Notes: generated by a model not told the origin, from the sequence alone. Counted from the stretch's first letter, positions 8,001-14,901 are shown. The stretch: DNA of 14,901 nt from Gammaproteobacteria bacterium (GCA_016762995.1 JAESUT010000010.1:1-14901); one strand, 5' to 3'. A program made the numbers and translations.

Positions 8001-9610
8001 CAGGTGAAGGCGGAGAGCTTCCTGGTGGCAAGGTCGATGAGAAGATCGCGCGTATTCGTCACTCTACTCCCGGCGTAGGACTCATTAGTCCACCGCCACA
8101 CCACGATATTTATTCCATAGAAGACATCGCTCAACTAATTCATGATCTGAAGAATGCGAACCGCGAAGCACGTATTAGCGTGAAGTTGGTTGCCGAGGTT
8201 GGTGTTGGCACGATCGCCGCTGGTGTAACCAAGGCGAAAACCGATCACCTCGTGATTGCCGGACACGATGGCGGCACCGGCGCATCGCCTCTAACTTCTA
8301 TTAAGCACGCCGGACTTCCTTGGGAGTTAGGTGTGGCAGAAACCCACCAGACGCTTGTTATGAACAACTTGCGATCTCGTGTCACCCTGCAAACCGATGG
8401 TCAACTGAAGACCGGGCGTGACATCGCCATTGCGACGTTACTCGGCGCGGAAGAATACGGATTCGCCACTGCACCTTTGATCACACTCGGCTGCATCATG
8501 ATGCGAAAGTGTCACCTCAATACCTGCCCAGTCGGTATCGCTACTCAGGACCCTGAGCTGCGCGCAAAATTTAAGGGAAAACCTGAACACGTAGTTAACT
8601 ACCTGTTTATGGTTGCCGAAGATCTGCGCGGCATAATGGCTAAGCTAGGCATGCGGACAGTCAATGAAATGATCGGACGCGTCGACTTGCTGAAGACCAG
8701 CGATGCTATCAATCACTGGAAGGCGGATGGCATAGACCTCAGCAACATGCTGCAGCCTGCCAAGGTCGTCTACGAGGGCACCCAGTTCTATAAGACTATG
8801 GAACAAGACCACGGGCTCGACATGGCGCTGGATAACGAATTGATTCGCCTATCCAAGTTAGCGCTGGAGACGGGCGACAAAGTTGATATTGAGACTGATA
8901 TCATCAACACCAATCGTGTTGTTGGCACTATGCTGTCAAATGAAGTGGCTAAACGCTGGAAAGAGGCCATGTTGCCCGACGATACTATCAACATTAAGCT
9001 GAATGGTTCCGCCGGACAAAGTTTGGGCGCTTGGTTAGCTAAGGGTATTACCCTAACCGTAGAAGGCGACGCCAACGATTACGTCGGCAAGGGCCTCTCC
9101 GGCGGCAAGATCATCGTTTACCCACCGAAGAATTCTAGCTTCAAAGCCGAAGAGAGTGTTATTGCTGGCAACGTGAACCTGTATGGCGCAACCGCAGGCG
9201 AGGCCTATTTCAGAGGCATCGTCGCTGAGCGATTCGCGGTAAGGAACAGCGGTGCAATAGCCGTCGTTGAAGGCATCGGCGATCACGGCTGTGAATACAT
9301 GACCGGCGGTCGCGTCGTCGTCTTAGGTAAGACTGGTAGAAATTTTGGCGCTGGCATGAGCGGTGGTATCGCCTATGTCTGGGATCCAGAAAACGATTTC
9401 CCGAAGCAGTGTAATACAGGCACTTTCGAGCTCGAATCACTCGCTTCCATCGACGATATTCTGGAATTGAAAGCGATGATCAAGAAGCATTTCTTGTATA
9501 CCGCTTCGCCGGTAGCGAAAAACATCCTCGACAATTGGGAACAGAACCTGGGCCATTTCGCCAAGGTCATGCCAACCGATTACAAACGGGTTTTAGACAA
9601 CGCTGTTTAA
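5063..9610 (+). CDS. gltB: Glutamate synthase [NADPH] large (alpha) subunit
   Basis: 1515 residues, matching the full length of bacterial GltB. It makes two L-glutamate from glutamine and 2-oxoglutarate: ammonia is released from glutamine in the amidotransferase domain and tunnelled to the FMN synthase site. Seen: a short propeptide ending before C29 (DSCGVGF), the N-terminal nucleophile; the class II amidotransferase domain (about 29-430); a central domain; the FMN synthase domain (about 840-1210, FATGAMSFGS at 895-904 and GHDGGTGASP further on); the [3Fe-4S] cysteines C1144, C1150 and C1155 (CIMMRKCHLNTC); and the C-terminal GXGXG beta-helix (about 1270-1490, GSAGQSLG at 1315-1322). An in-frame TGA at 5051-5053 excludes a start further upstream. 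The ribosome-binding site is weak (GAG about 8 nt before the ATG). It is followed by gltD after 86 nt, so the two are co-transcribed. Nothing essential is missing. Confidence 0.98.
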   Translation: MSKENRIPLKFGYPEKTGLYDPSLEKDSCGVGFVANIKGQPSHQIMLDAYHLNSRMDHRGGCGFEANSGDGAGILMALPNSFFHKVAKSEFNTDLPEAGQFAVGNIFLPQIDEEREICRQAINQIIAEEGQSLVGWREVPIDAKGADVGPAALTAQPRIEQLFIVANENLDQEQFERKLYVIRKRFTHRLRMDTSLIEAKQVYACSLSTKVIVYKGMLTPGQLFPFYADLTNPDFETHMAMVHSRFSTNTFPSWDRAQPNRFMSHNGEINTLRGNVNSMVARQGKAKTDVFGDKLHTIFPVIDDDCSDSGSFDAVLEFMLMSGRSLPASVMMMIPEAWQSDTNMDQVKKDFYEYHSALMEPWDGPASIVFSDGHYIGAVLDRNGLRPSRYYVTHDDRVIMASEVGVVHIDPANVKLKGRLQPGKMFLLDFEEGRLIPDEEVKNTIASKKPYGEWLAEQKVTLGRLASGSAAHSLDGENILQRMQAFGYTTETMQFMLIPLVTESRDPLGSMGNDSALACLSDKPRMIYDYFKQLFAQVTNPPIDSIREEIVMSLRCFIGPEGNLLQTTPEQAHRLSLDHPILSNQQLSDIRDMDYRGMKTKLIDSTFNSNEENGFENALDRICKEAATAIDDGFAFVILSDRLTSASRTPLSALLACGAVHQHLIKARKRTQIGLIIETGEAREVHHHCLLAGYGADAINPYLAFEALWQAQQEGFLGAMFADEDALVAGYKKGVAKGMLKVMAKMGISTLHSYKGAQIFEAVGLADDVVLRCFTGTASRVQGVNFDVLKQEAQRRHALGFPKRDSDRIPVLPNPGDFHWRSGGEAHMWNPDTIANLQIAARTNSSEAYAAFAKHSNEDATRRCTFRGLLDFNLDSIEAIPISEVEPASEIVKRFATGAMSFGSISEESHESLAIAMNRIGGKSNTGEGGEDPERFNLLANGDSKRSAIKQVASGRFGVTAWYLTNADELQIKIAQGAKPGEGGELPGGKVDEKIARIRHSTPGVGLISPPPHHDIYSIEDIAQLIHDLKNANREARISVKLVAEVGVGTIAAGVTKAKTDHLVIAGHDGGTGASPLTSIKHAGLPWELGVAETHQTLVMNNLRSRVTLQTDGQLKTGRDIAIATLLGAEEYGFATAPLITLGCIMMRKCHLNTCPVGIATQDPELRAKFKGKPEHVVNYLFMVAEDLRGIMAKLGMRTVNEMIGRVDLLKTSDAINHWKADGIDLSNMLQPAKVVYEGTQFYKTMEQDHGLDMALDNELIRLSKLALETGDKVDIETDIINTNRVVGTMLSNEVAKRWKEAMLPDDTINIKLNGSAGQSLGAWLAKGITLTVEGDANDYVGKGLSGGKIIVYPPKNSSFKAEESVIAGNVNLYGATAGEAYFRGIVAERFAVRNSGAIAVVEGIGDHGCEYMTGGRVVVLGKTGRNFGAGMSGGIAYVWDPENDFPKQCNTGTFELESLASIDDILELKAMIKKHFLYTASPVAKNILDNWEQNLGHFAKVMPTDYKRVLDNAV

Positions 9611-9649
9611 ACACCTGAAAAAACAACTGCAAATAGCTTGAATAATTTG

Positions 9650-9659
9650 TGACCGGTCA
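9650..9659. promoter_or_regulatory. Palindrome TGACCGGTCA between gltB and gltD
   Basis: A perfect 10-bp palindrome in the 86-nt gltB-gltD gap, followed by partial echoes (CCGGT, GGTCAG) before the gltD ribosome-binding site. It could be a weak mRNA hairpin or a protein site. No terminator or clear promoter accompanies it. Confidence 0.3.
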
Positions 9660-9696
9660 GCCGGTGCAGAAGGTCAGTAGAAAGGTAGAGTGTTAA

Positions 9697-11136
9697 ATGG
9701 GAAAGCCGACAGGATTTAAGGAATTTACTCGTCAGACCGAGCCTTATCGCAATGCGATGGACCGGTTGATGGACTATAAAGAAATTTATACAAGTCACAA
9801 CGACGAACTCCTGAACAATCAAGGTGCTCGCTGCATGGATTGTGGCGTACCCTTTTGCCAGTCCGAAGAAGGTTGTCCGGTCTACAACCTAATTCCTGAG
9901 TGGAACGATCTGATCTACAAAAACCGCTGGAAAGAAGCACTGGAGCGCCTACATAAAACCAATAACTTCCCAGAATTCACCGGACGTGTTTGTCCTGCGC
10001 CTTGCGAAGGGGCCTGCGTCCTCGGCGTTAACGAGCCGGCAGTAACAATAAAGAACATCGAGTGTGCAATCGCGGATAAGGGTTTCGAGAACGGCTGGGT
10101 AGTAGCAAACCCTCCTCAGCAGCGTAGCGATAAGAAAGTAGCGATCGTTGGCTCAGGCCCTGCGGGACTAGCAGCTGCAGCGCAGCTGAACCTAGCGGGA
10201 CATAACGTCACTGTCTATGAGAGAGACGACCGCATAGGCGGATTGCTGATGTACGGCATCCCCAATATGAAGTTAGAGAAGAGCGTCGTCGATAGGCGCG
10301 TAAACCTACTCAAAGAAGAAGGCGTTAACTTCGTAGTCAATGCTGACGTGGGTGGCAGTGGCGAGAATGGCGTCGATGTTGAGCAGCTTCTGAATGACAA
10401 CGATGCTCTGCTACTAACAACCGGTGCTACTACCGCACGTGACCTTAACATCCCAAACCGGGAAGGCGATGGTATTCATCTGGCGATGGAGTTCTTGTAC
10501 AAGAACACCAAGAGCCTTCTTGATTCGAATCTAGAAGACGGTAATTACTTGAGTGCGAAGGGCAAGAAGGTCATCGTCATCGGTGGCGGCGATACCGGCA
10601 CCGATTGTATCGGTACTTCCTTACGCCACGGCTGCAAGTCGCTGGTCAATTTCGAGATCATGGCTATACCCCCTCTCAACCGAGCAGATGACAACCCCTG
10701 GCCACTCTGGCCCAAGATCTACCGAGTAGACTACGGCCATCAGGAAGCTGCCGAGAAATTCGGCAATGATCCACGCGTGTATTCGGTCTCCGGACAAGAG
10801 ATCGTGCGAGATGCCGATGGGCGCCTGAAAGGCATCAAGACCGTGAATGTCGATGAAAAATTCAACGAAGTTCCCGGCAGTGAGCAGTTCTGGGAAGCAG
10901 ACCTCATCCTATTATCCATGGGCTTCTTAGGACCAGAGCACTACCTTAGTGAGTCCTTAAACCTAGAACTCGATGGGCGCTCCAATTACCAAGCACAATA
11001 CCGCGACTTTCAAACCTCCAAGGCGAAGGTGTTTGCGGCAGGCGATTGCCGCCGCGGTCAATCGCTGGTCGTTCGTGCTATCGATGAAGGCCGGCTGGTA
11101 GCCGAACAGATCGATACGTTCCTAAGCGGGGAATAG
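9697..11136 (+). CDS. gltD: Glutamate synthase [NADPH] small (beta) subunit
   Basis: 479 residues, close to the usual 470-490. It oxidises NADPH on FAD and sends electrons through [4Fe-4S] clusters to the FMN of GltB. Seen: an N-terminal cysteine-rich ferredoxin-like domain with C46, C49, C54, C60 (CMDCGVPFC...C) and C99, C103, C107 (CPAPCEGAC); the FAD Rossmann motif GSGPAG at 152-157 ([13 protein letters not shown]); the NADPH Rossmann motif GGGDTG at 295-300; and the C-terminal FAD-closing motif [20 protein letters not shown]. The ATG at 9697 is preceded by an AAGG-type ribosome-binding site in AAAGGTAGAG. It lies 86 nt behind gltB in the same operon. A large hairpin starts four bases after the stop. 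GltD homologues also serve as electron donors to other enzymes, but beside gltB the assignment is firm. Confidence 0.98.
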   Translation: MGKPTGFKEFTRQTEPYRNAMDRLMDYKEIYTSHNDELLNNQGARCMDCGVPFCQSEEGCPVYNLIPEWNDLIYKNRWKEALERLHKTNNFPEFTGRVCPAPCEGACVLGVNEPAVTIKNIECAIADKGFENGWVVANPPQQRSDKKVAIVGSGPAGLAAAAQLNLAGHNVTVYERDDRIGGLLMYGIPNMKLEKSVVDRRVNLLKEEGVNFVVNADVGGSGENGVDVEQLLNDNDALLLTTGATTARDLNIPNREGDGIHLAMEFLYKNTKSLLDSNLEDGNYLSAKGKKVIVIGGGDTGTDCIGTSLRHGCKSLVNFEIMAIPPLNRADDNPWPLWPKIYRVDYGHQEAAEKFGNDPRVYSVSGQEIVRDADGRLKGIKTVNVDEKFNEVPGSEQFWEADLILLSMGFLGPEHYLSESLNLELDGRSNYQAQYRDFQTSKAKVFAAGDCRRGQSLVVRAIDEGRLVAEQIDTFLSGE

Positions 11137-11140
11137 AAGA

Positions 11141-11176
11141 CAGCGACCGCCTCTAATTAGGTGAAGGCGATCGCTG
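11141..11176 (+). terminator. Long hairpin after gltD, probable transcript end
   Basis: CAGCGACCGCCT (11141-11152) pairs with AGGCGATCGCTG (11165-11176): a 12-bp stem with one mismatch and a 12-nt loop, starting four bases after the gltD stop. No U-run follows, so it may act as an mRNA 3' stabiliser or a factor-assisted end rather than a classic intrinsic terminator. Confidence 0.55.
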
Positions 11177-11218
11177 ACCCACTGCATTGATCACTTCATC
11201 GCTTCTACTTGTTTAGCG

Positions 11219-11231
11219 TGGCAATTTGCCA
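11219..11231. promoter_or_regulatory. 13-bp dyad TGGCAA-T-TTGCCA
   Basis: A perfect inverted repeat with a single central base, about 250 bp before nhaB and 80 bp after gltD. It has the form of a dimeric regulator site. No regulator is identified and no strong promoter overlaps it. Confidence 0.35.
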
Positions 11232-11392
11232 TTAATAACATCCGCATTCTTGCCAGCTATTACCCGAATCTAGCCCTCAGACCATGCCAGCTTCAAAAAA
11301 CACTCAAGATCAGTGGTAATTCGGTCGTATTAGCAATTGGAGTAGGCCGAATCGAGACCTACGGCGGAAAAATTCATAATCTTACGAAAAAT

Positions 11393-11422
11393 TTAGCAAA
11401 GTACCGCCAAGACCAGTATATT
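11393..11422 (+). promoter_or_regulatory. Weak candidate promoter of nhaB
   Basis: TTAGCA (11393-11398, 4 of 6) and TATATT (11417-11422) are separated by 18 bp, giving a leader of about 50 nt. Other AT-rich hexamers nearby make this uncertain. Confidence 0.25.
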
Positions 11423-11476
11423 TGACGTCGGCGCATTGTGAGCGCTCGAAAATCTATAAAAAAAAGGAAGCATTAG

Positions 11477-12994
11477 ATGTCCTCATCCGCAACTCACCAC
11501 TACCCTGATTCGCCGCTCGCGATGTTTCTGGGGCACACGCCTGTTTGGTACAAAAAAGCCGTATTAGCGGCTCTTGTAATGAACGTTGTTTTTTACTTCA
11601 CGCTTGGCACGCTACTTACTTCTTGGATAATTCTTTTCGAGTTCATTTTTACACTCGCCATGGCTCTAAAATGCTTCCCACTGCAACCTGGCGGCCTGCT
11701 TGCGATACAGGTGCTGGTGATGCAGCTCACCGACTCCCACCATGTCTACGAAGAGGTTGAGCATGGCCTGCCCGTGATCCTACTCGTTATCTTCATGGTG
11801 GCCGGTGTGCATTTCCTGAGGGAGATGCTGTTTATGTTCATGAACAAAGTGCTGCTGGGCATCAAGTCCCGAGTGGTAATGAACGTCACCACCATTATAG
11901 TTGTCGCAATACTGTCTGCCTTCTTAGATGCCCTGACGATTTTGGCGGTCCTCATAGCTCTCGCCACAGCCTTCTATGATGTCTATGACAAAGTGGTTTC
12001 AAAAATAGGTTATGCCGACGATCCGACAGACGACGACGATAATCACATCGACGATTTACACCGTGAAGACCTCGATGGTTTCCGTGCGTTCCTGCGCGGG
12101 CTTCTCATGCATGGCGCTATTGGCACGGCCATCGGCGGCGTATGTACTCTAGTAGGCGAGCCCGAGAACATCGTGATCGGTAACGCGGCCGAATGGGACT
12201 TCGTTACATTCGCCACAATGGTTGGGCCCGCTACGATCCCAACACTTATCGCCGGCGTATTTACCTGTTTCGTTTTAGAGAAATTGGGTTGGTTTGGCTA
12301 CGGTGCCGAGCTGCCACCTGCCGTACGAAAAATCTTGGCGGATGAAGATGCGAAGCTAAAAGCGAAAGCCACCAAGGGAGATACCTTGGTAATCTACTTA
12401 CAGCTTGTAGTAGCAATCTTAATGATTGTTGCCCTGTCTCTTCACCTTGCCGAGATCGGACTTATCGGACTCGCTGTAATCATCCTCGCCTCATCGTTGA
12501 TAGGCGTTACCGACGAGCATTCAATCGGGCAGGCATTTACCGAAGGGCTTCCCTTCGCATCACTGCTGGTCGTGTTCTACGTCATCGTCGCTATGATCAA
12601 TAGCCAAGAGATGTTTACACCAGTAATGAACTGGGTGTTAGAGATGGAAGGCAGCCAGCAAGTCTTCATGGTGTTCCTAACCAACGGCTTCTTATCCGCC
12701 ATCAGTGACAACGTGTTTGTAGCAACGATCTACATGAATCAAATCACGCCATTGATGGAACAGGGCTTAATGACCAGAGAGATTTTCGAAGCTCAATCAG
12801 TCGCCGTTGTTATGGGAACGGGTATCCCAAGCATGTCCACACCAAATGGCCAGGCTGCATTCCTGTTTTTACTAATGTCGTCCATCGCACCGCGAATTCG
12901 ACTAGGCTATGGCCGCATGGTCTATATGGCACTACCGTACTTCCTAGTTTGTACTACGGTTGCCGGTATCATCATGTATAGCTGGCTTGATTAG
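11477..12994 (+). CDS. nhaB: Na+/H+ antiporter NhaB
   Basis: 505 residues, within the NhaB range (about 500-530). It is an inner-membrane antiporter that expels Na+ in exchange for H+, for sodium tolerance and pH balance. NhaB signatures seen in order: FIFTLAMALKCFPLQPGGLL (57-75), FLSAFLDALT-type helix with D151 (LSAFLDALT, 146-154), HGAIGTAIGGVCTLVGEP (212-229), SDNVFVATIYMNQ and GIPSMSTPNGQAAFLFLL toward the C-terminus. The protein is almost wholly hydrophobic helices. One strongly acidic cytoplasm-type loop lies at about 180-201 (four consecutive Asp at 185-188 plus D181, D182, D192, D193). The ATG at 11477 has an AAGGAAG ribosome-binding site at good spacing. It appears monocistronic: a hairpin lies upstream and a strong terminator follows. 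This fits a marine or salt-exposed host but does not prove it. Confidence 0.96.
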   Translation: MSSSATHHYPDSPLAMFLGHTPVWYKKAVLAALVMNVVFYFTLGTLLTSWIILFEFIFTLAMALKCFPLQPGGLLAIQVLVMQLTDSHHVYEEVEHGLPVILLVIFMVAGVHFLREMLFMFMNKVLLGIKSRVVMNVTTIIVVAILSAFLDALTILAVLIALATAFYDVYDKVVSKIGYADDPTDDDDNHIDDLHREDLDGFRAFLRGLLMHGAIGTAIGGVCTLVGEPENIVIGNAAEWDFVTFATMVGPATIPTLIAGVFTCFVLEKLGWFGYGAELPPAVRKILADEDAKLKAKATKGDTLVIYLQLVVAILMIVALSLHLAEIGLIGLAVIILASSLIGVTDEHSIGQAFTEGLPFASLLVVFYVIVAMINSQEMFTPVMNWVLEMEGSQQVFMVFLTNGFLSAISDNVFVATIYMNQITPLMEQGLMTREIFEAQSVAVVMGTGIPSMSTPNGQAAFLFLLMSSIAPRIRLGYGRMVYMALPYFLVCTTVAGIIMYSWLD

Positions 12995-13009
12995 ACTCTA
13001 GCAGCATTA

Positions 13010-13025
13010 CACCTCATTCGAGGTG
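13010..13025 (+). repeat. Hairpin CACCTC-ATTC-GAGGTG after nhaB
   Basis: A perfect 6-bp stem with a 4-nt loop just after the nhaB stop and four bases before the A-run of the main terminator. It is probably an accessory part of the nhaB transcript end. Confidence 0.4.
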
Positions 13026-13028
13026 CGC

Positions 13029-13063
13029 AAAAAAAAGGAAGAGCATCGCTCTTCCTTTTTTTT
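13029..13063. terminator. Bidirectional intrinsic terminator between nhaB and uspE-like gene
   Basis: Eight A, then GGAAGAGC, loop ATC, GCTCTTCC, then eight T. The GC-containing 8-bp stem extends to 16 bp with the A/T runs and has a U-tract on both strands. It sits between two convergent genes and should end both transcripts. Confidence 0.92.
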
Positions 13064-13091
13064 CGTTCTGGGTTTAGCCACGCACATTGCA

Positions 13092-13973
13092 TTAGTCTGG
13101 TTTAACGATCAGCACGTCTCGCTCAATGAGGTCCAAGAGCCGCTCCGCAGTGCTCCCTATCAAGACTCGATCAATGCCTGAACGCGAGATCGCACCCATC
13201 ACCACGACGCTGGCATCCAATTTATCGAGTAGCTTTGGGAGCGAACTTTCGATGGGCGAATCTGTCCAGTGACAATGACTTGTTTCGATACCTGCTCGCC
13301 TTCCGAATTCAGCTAGCTTCGCGCTCTTGTCCTCTTCATTCATGAGTAGCGAATAGACCCCCATGAAGGGAGGAACTGAATCACTATGAAATAGATGAAC
13401 ACTGCCGCCACAAGCCCCAGCTAACACCTGAGAGCAGGCAACCATTTTTACATCTAAAGCCGCTGGCTTATCGTTTGCGTGATTAGGATCGATAGCAGTG
13501 ACGAAGACCGGCTCTTTCGACCAAGGCTGGCCTTTAACTAGTAGCAGTGATGAAGAACAATTTCGAATCAGATCCCAATCTTCGTTCGACAAGAATAGTC
13601 GGGCAATCTTGTTGTGGTGTTTAGTCGATTTGACCACCAACGTGGATTCTGGGTGCTTAATATGTTCGTTGAGCCGCTTGTAACTCGGGTGTCCCCATGC
13701 CGAGAATGTGTCTACTTTCAACTCTCCGTCTTTCAGAGTCGCTGCGATCTCGTCGAGCTTTAATCGATGCTCTTCTAGCATCTGCAAGCGTAATTCAGCT
13801 GCTTGTGGCGGGTCGAAATAATGACCATCCTCTAGATACGAGGAGTAATCTATAGACACTAGGTCCAGACTCGCGTTATTAGCCCCTGCAATAAACGCCG
13901 CCTTCTCAATTACCCCTTCATAGTCATAATTCAGGTCAACTAGTGCGACTACATTGGAAATTTTAATCATCAT
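13092..13973 (-). CDS. uspE: UspE-like tandem universal stress protein
   Basis: 293 residues made of two Usp alpha/beta domains (about 5-147 and 155-293). The linker region EDWDLIRNCSSSLLLVKGQPW (131-151) closely resembles E. coli UspE. The second domain ends with MGAISRSGIDRVLIGSTAERLL (259-280), the Usp nucleotide-loop region. The usual G-2x-G-9x-G(S/T) pattern is present except that the second Gly is S263. The first domain lacks the pattern altogether. Cytoplasmic; UspE-type proteins act in stress survival, motility and adhesion, with no defined enzymatic reaction. Two ATGs (13973 and 13970) follow a GGGGGG run; either may be used. It is monocistronic, convergent with nhaB across a shared terminator, with an Anr/FNR box upstream that suggests induction at low oxygen. 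The symbol is by resemblance; other two-domain Usp paralogues are possible. Confidence 0.9.
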   Translation of the reverse strand: MMIKISNVVALVDLNYDYEGVIEKAAFIAGANNASLDLVSIDYSSYLEDGHYFDPPQAAELRLQMLEEHRLKLDEIAATLKDGELKVDTFSAWGHPSYKRLNEHIKHPESTLVVKSTKHHNKIARLFLSNEDWDLIRNCSSSLLLVKGQPWSKEPVFVTAIDPNHANDKPAALDVKMVACSQVLAGACGGSVHLFHSDSVPPFMGVYSLLMNEEDKSAKLAEFGRRAGIETSHCHWTDSPIESSLPKLLDKLDASVVVMGAISRSGIDRVLIGSTAERLLDLIERDVLIVKPD

Positions 13974-14078
13974 GAAATCCCCCCATTTTGTTGTTGAAGC
14001 ATAATCAATGCAAAATTTTAGTGTCGATGAAGCCTGTCACTGCCCTATGCCCTCACCTAAGCAGTTCTTCCTCTATTC

Positions 14079-14119
14079 ATAGTAGCTGCGTGCCCGGCTA
14101 GTGCCTTGACTAAGATCAA
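14079..14119 (-). promoter_or_regulatory. Anr/FNR-type site with -10 element upstream of uspE-like gene
   Basis: On the minus strand TTGAT-CTTA-GTCAA (14106-14119) matches the FNR/Anr consensus TTGAT-N4-ATCAA at 9 of 10 positions. A -10-like TACTAT (14079-14084) follows. With a start near 14072, the box centre falls at about -40.5, the position of class II FNR-activated promoters. The leader would be about 98 nt. Confidence 0.6.
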
Positions 14120-14181
14120 TCAACACGCCGCCTTGAACTCATTTCCATCTGACAGGGCATGAAATCTTTTTGCTCCGCCTG

Positions 14182-14211
14182 TTTACACTGCCATGGTTGA
14201 GGGGCTTTAAT
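14182..14211 (+). promoter_or_regulatory. Candidate promoter of the YbhP-like gene
   Basis: TTTACA (14182-14187, 5 of 6) and TTTAAT (14206-14211, 5 of 6) are separated by 18 bp, with a predicted leader of about 43 nt. Confidence 0.4.
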
Positions 14212-14221
14212 AACTTTATTA
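14208..14221. promoter_or_regulatory. Dyad TAATAA-CT-TTATTA over the predicted -10/start
   Basis: A perfect 6-bp inverted repeat with a 2-bp centre that overlaps the -10 and transcription start of the YbhP-like promoter. A regulator here would block transcription. AT-richness makes chance plausible. Confidence 0.3.
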
Positions 14222-14260
14222 GATACTGCCAAACTGTTCAGAATTGTAAGGTCGATATTG

Positions 14261-14901
14261 ATGCATGATTTCAAAGTTCTTACGTTAAATATCCATAAAG
14301 GGTATTCAATGGGCAATAGGAATTTCACCCTCGAGCGGATCAAACACTGCCTCAAACAATCAAGCAGTAATATCGTATTCCTACAGGAAGTTATTGGGGA
14401 CAACGAAAAACAAAAAGACGCTATACCTAACTGGCCTGATAAAAATCAATTTGAATTCCTAGCAGATTCGATCTGGGAGCACTTCGCTTATGGAAAAAAT
14501 GCGATCTACCAACATGGCCATCACGGTAACGCTATCCTCAGTGAACTCCCCTTTAGCAAGCTGAACAACATCAACGTATCTACTATGCGTGTCTCTCAAC
14601 GCGGCATACTGCATGGAACTTTAGAAAATGGCATACACCTGCTGTGTGTCCATCTAGGGCTATTTGAGAGAGAACGACTGAGTCAAATTAGACAACTCAT
14701 CAGCTATGTGAACGAGAATATCCAATCGTCGGAGCCACTCATTATTGCCGGCGACCTCAATGATTGGCGCAAGAAGGCTCACCGGCAACTTTGCCGAGAA
14801 CTAGAAGTAACCGAGGTGTATCAAGCACAACACGGGCAGGTGGCGGATACATTTCCTGCCATGTTTCCAATGCTCCCGATGGATCGGATCTACGTTCGAG
14901 G
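14261..14901 (+). CDS. ybhP: Endonuclease/exonuclease/phosphatase-family protein, YbhP-like, partial (3' end outside window)
   Basis: An open frame from ATG 14261 to the window end, 213 codons without stop. An AAGG ribosome-binding site lies 9 nt upstream. Seen: KVLTLNIHKG (5-14) with N10, FLQEV with E43, GHHGNAILS (86-94), CVHLGL with H131, and AGDLNDWR with D165 and N167. These are the metal-binding and catalytic residues of the DNase I-like/EEP fold. The final residues, MDRIYVRG, match the family's RLDRIY element. The last catalytic His (expected in a DHAPL-type motif) lies beyond the edge. Length, spacing and many residues agree with E. coli YbhP, whose gene adjoins a cardiolipin synthase (clsB/ybhO). 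The substrate of YbhP is not established; a phosphodiester or phosphate ester is expected. It is divergent from the uspE-like gene with its own promoter. Confidence 0.9.
   Translation, partial: MHDFKVLTLNIHKGYSMGNRNFTLERIKHCLKQSSSNIVFLQEVIGDNEKQKDAIPNWPDKNQFEFLADSIWEHFAYGKNAIYQHGHHGNAILSELPFSKLNNINVSTMRVSQRGILHGTLENGIHLLCVHLGLFERERLSQIRQLISYVNENIQSSEPLIIAGDLNDWRKKAHRQLCRELEVTEVYQAQHGQVADTFPAMFPMLPMDRIYVR

Larger units (their letters stand above)
11177..11476. other. Gene-free stretch upstream of nhaB
   Basis: 300 bases without a convincing gene. It contains a perfect 13-bp dyad (11219-11231), a long-spaced inverted repeat ATTCGG/CCGAAT (11319-11324 and 11347-11352) and a weak promoter candidate (11393-11422). 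Nothing else is recognised. Confidence 0.5.

Noticed and set aside
11422..11460. TTGACG followed by TATAAA as the nhaB promoter
   Set aside because: The gap is about 26 bp, far too long for a sigma70 promoter.
14116..14403. 95-codon minus-strand frame overlapping the YbhP-like gene start
   Set aside because: The plus-strand frame carries clear EEP motifs and a ribosome-binding site, while this one has no recognisable feature and overlaps the promoter region.
1..14901. Mobile elements, CRISPR arrays, tRNA or rRNA genes, phage genes
   Set aside because: No transposase, integrase, regular repeat-spacer pattern, cloverleaf or rRNA-like sequence was seen. All long genes belong to conserved chromosomal families.

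Overview
The window looks like an ordinary chromosome segment from a gammaproteobacterium, probably free-living or marine. The evidence is the gene families (GltBD, NhaB, UspE-like, YbhP-like), roughly balanced base composition by eye, tight operons, and an Anr/FNR-type site. No phage, transposon, CRISPR, tRNA or rRNA was seen. Species cannot be fixed from the sequence alone.

Left part (1-4480, minus strand): a four-gene operon in transcription order. (i) A [2Fe-2S] subunit with a Tat signal peptide (GTG start at 4480). (ii) A large molybdopterin-binding subunit of the xanthine dehydrogenase/aldehyde oxidase family. (iii) An FAD subunit with a four-cysteine insertion like that of PaoB/HcrB-type subunits. 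(iv) The N-terminal part of a membrane cytochrome b (GTG start at 401), cut by the window edge. Together they suggest a folded heterotrimer exported by Tat, oxidising (or reducing) an aldehyde- or aromatic-type substrate in the periplasm and exchanging electrons with the quinone pool through the cytochrome b. The substrate cannot be read from sequence.

Middle (4481-11176): a 582-bp divergent control region, then gltB and gltD on the plus strand, the two subunits of NADPH-dependent glutamate synthase. The control region holds a tandem dyad repeat and a palindrome on the molybdoenzyme side. On the gltB side it holds a palindrome, a good sigma70-type promoter with extended -10, and a long structured leader with a tiny reading frame in frame with gltB. 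A long hairpin follows gltD.

Right part (11177-14901): a 300-bp gene-free stretch with a perfect dyad, then nhaB (Na+/H+ antiporter, plus). A strong bidirectional terminator separates it from a convergent UspE-like tandem universal stress protein gene (minus), which has an Anr/FNR box correctly placed upstream of a -10 element. Divergent from it is the 5' part of a YbhP-like endonuclease/exonuclease/phosphatase-family gene, cut by the right edge.

Most of this is conserved housekeeping. The most interesting items are the Tat-exported molybdenum hydroxylase paired with a cytochrome b, its tandem operator-like repeats, and the Anr/FNR-type promoter of the stress gene.
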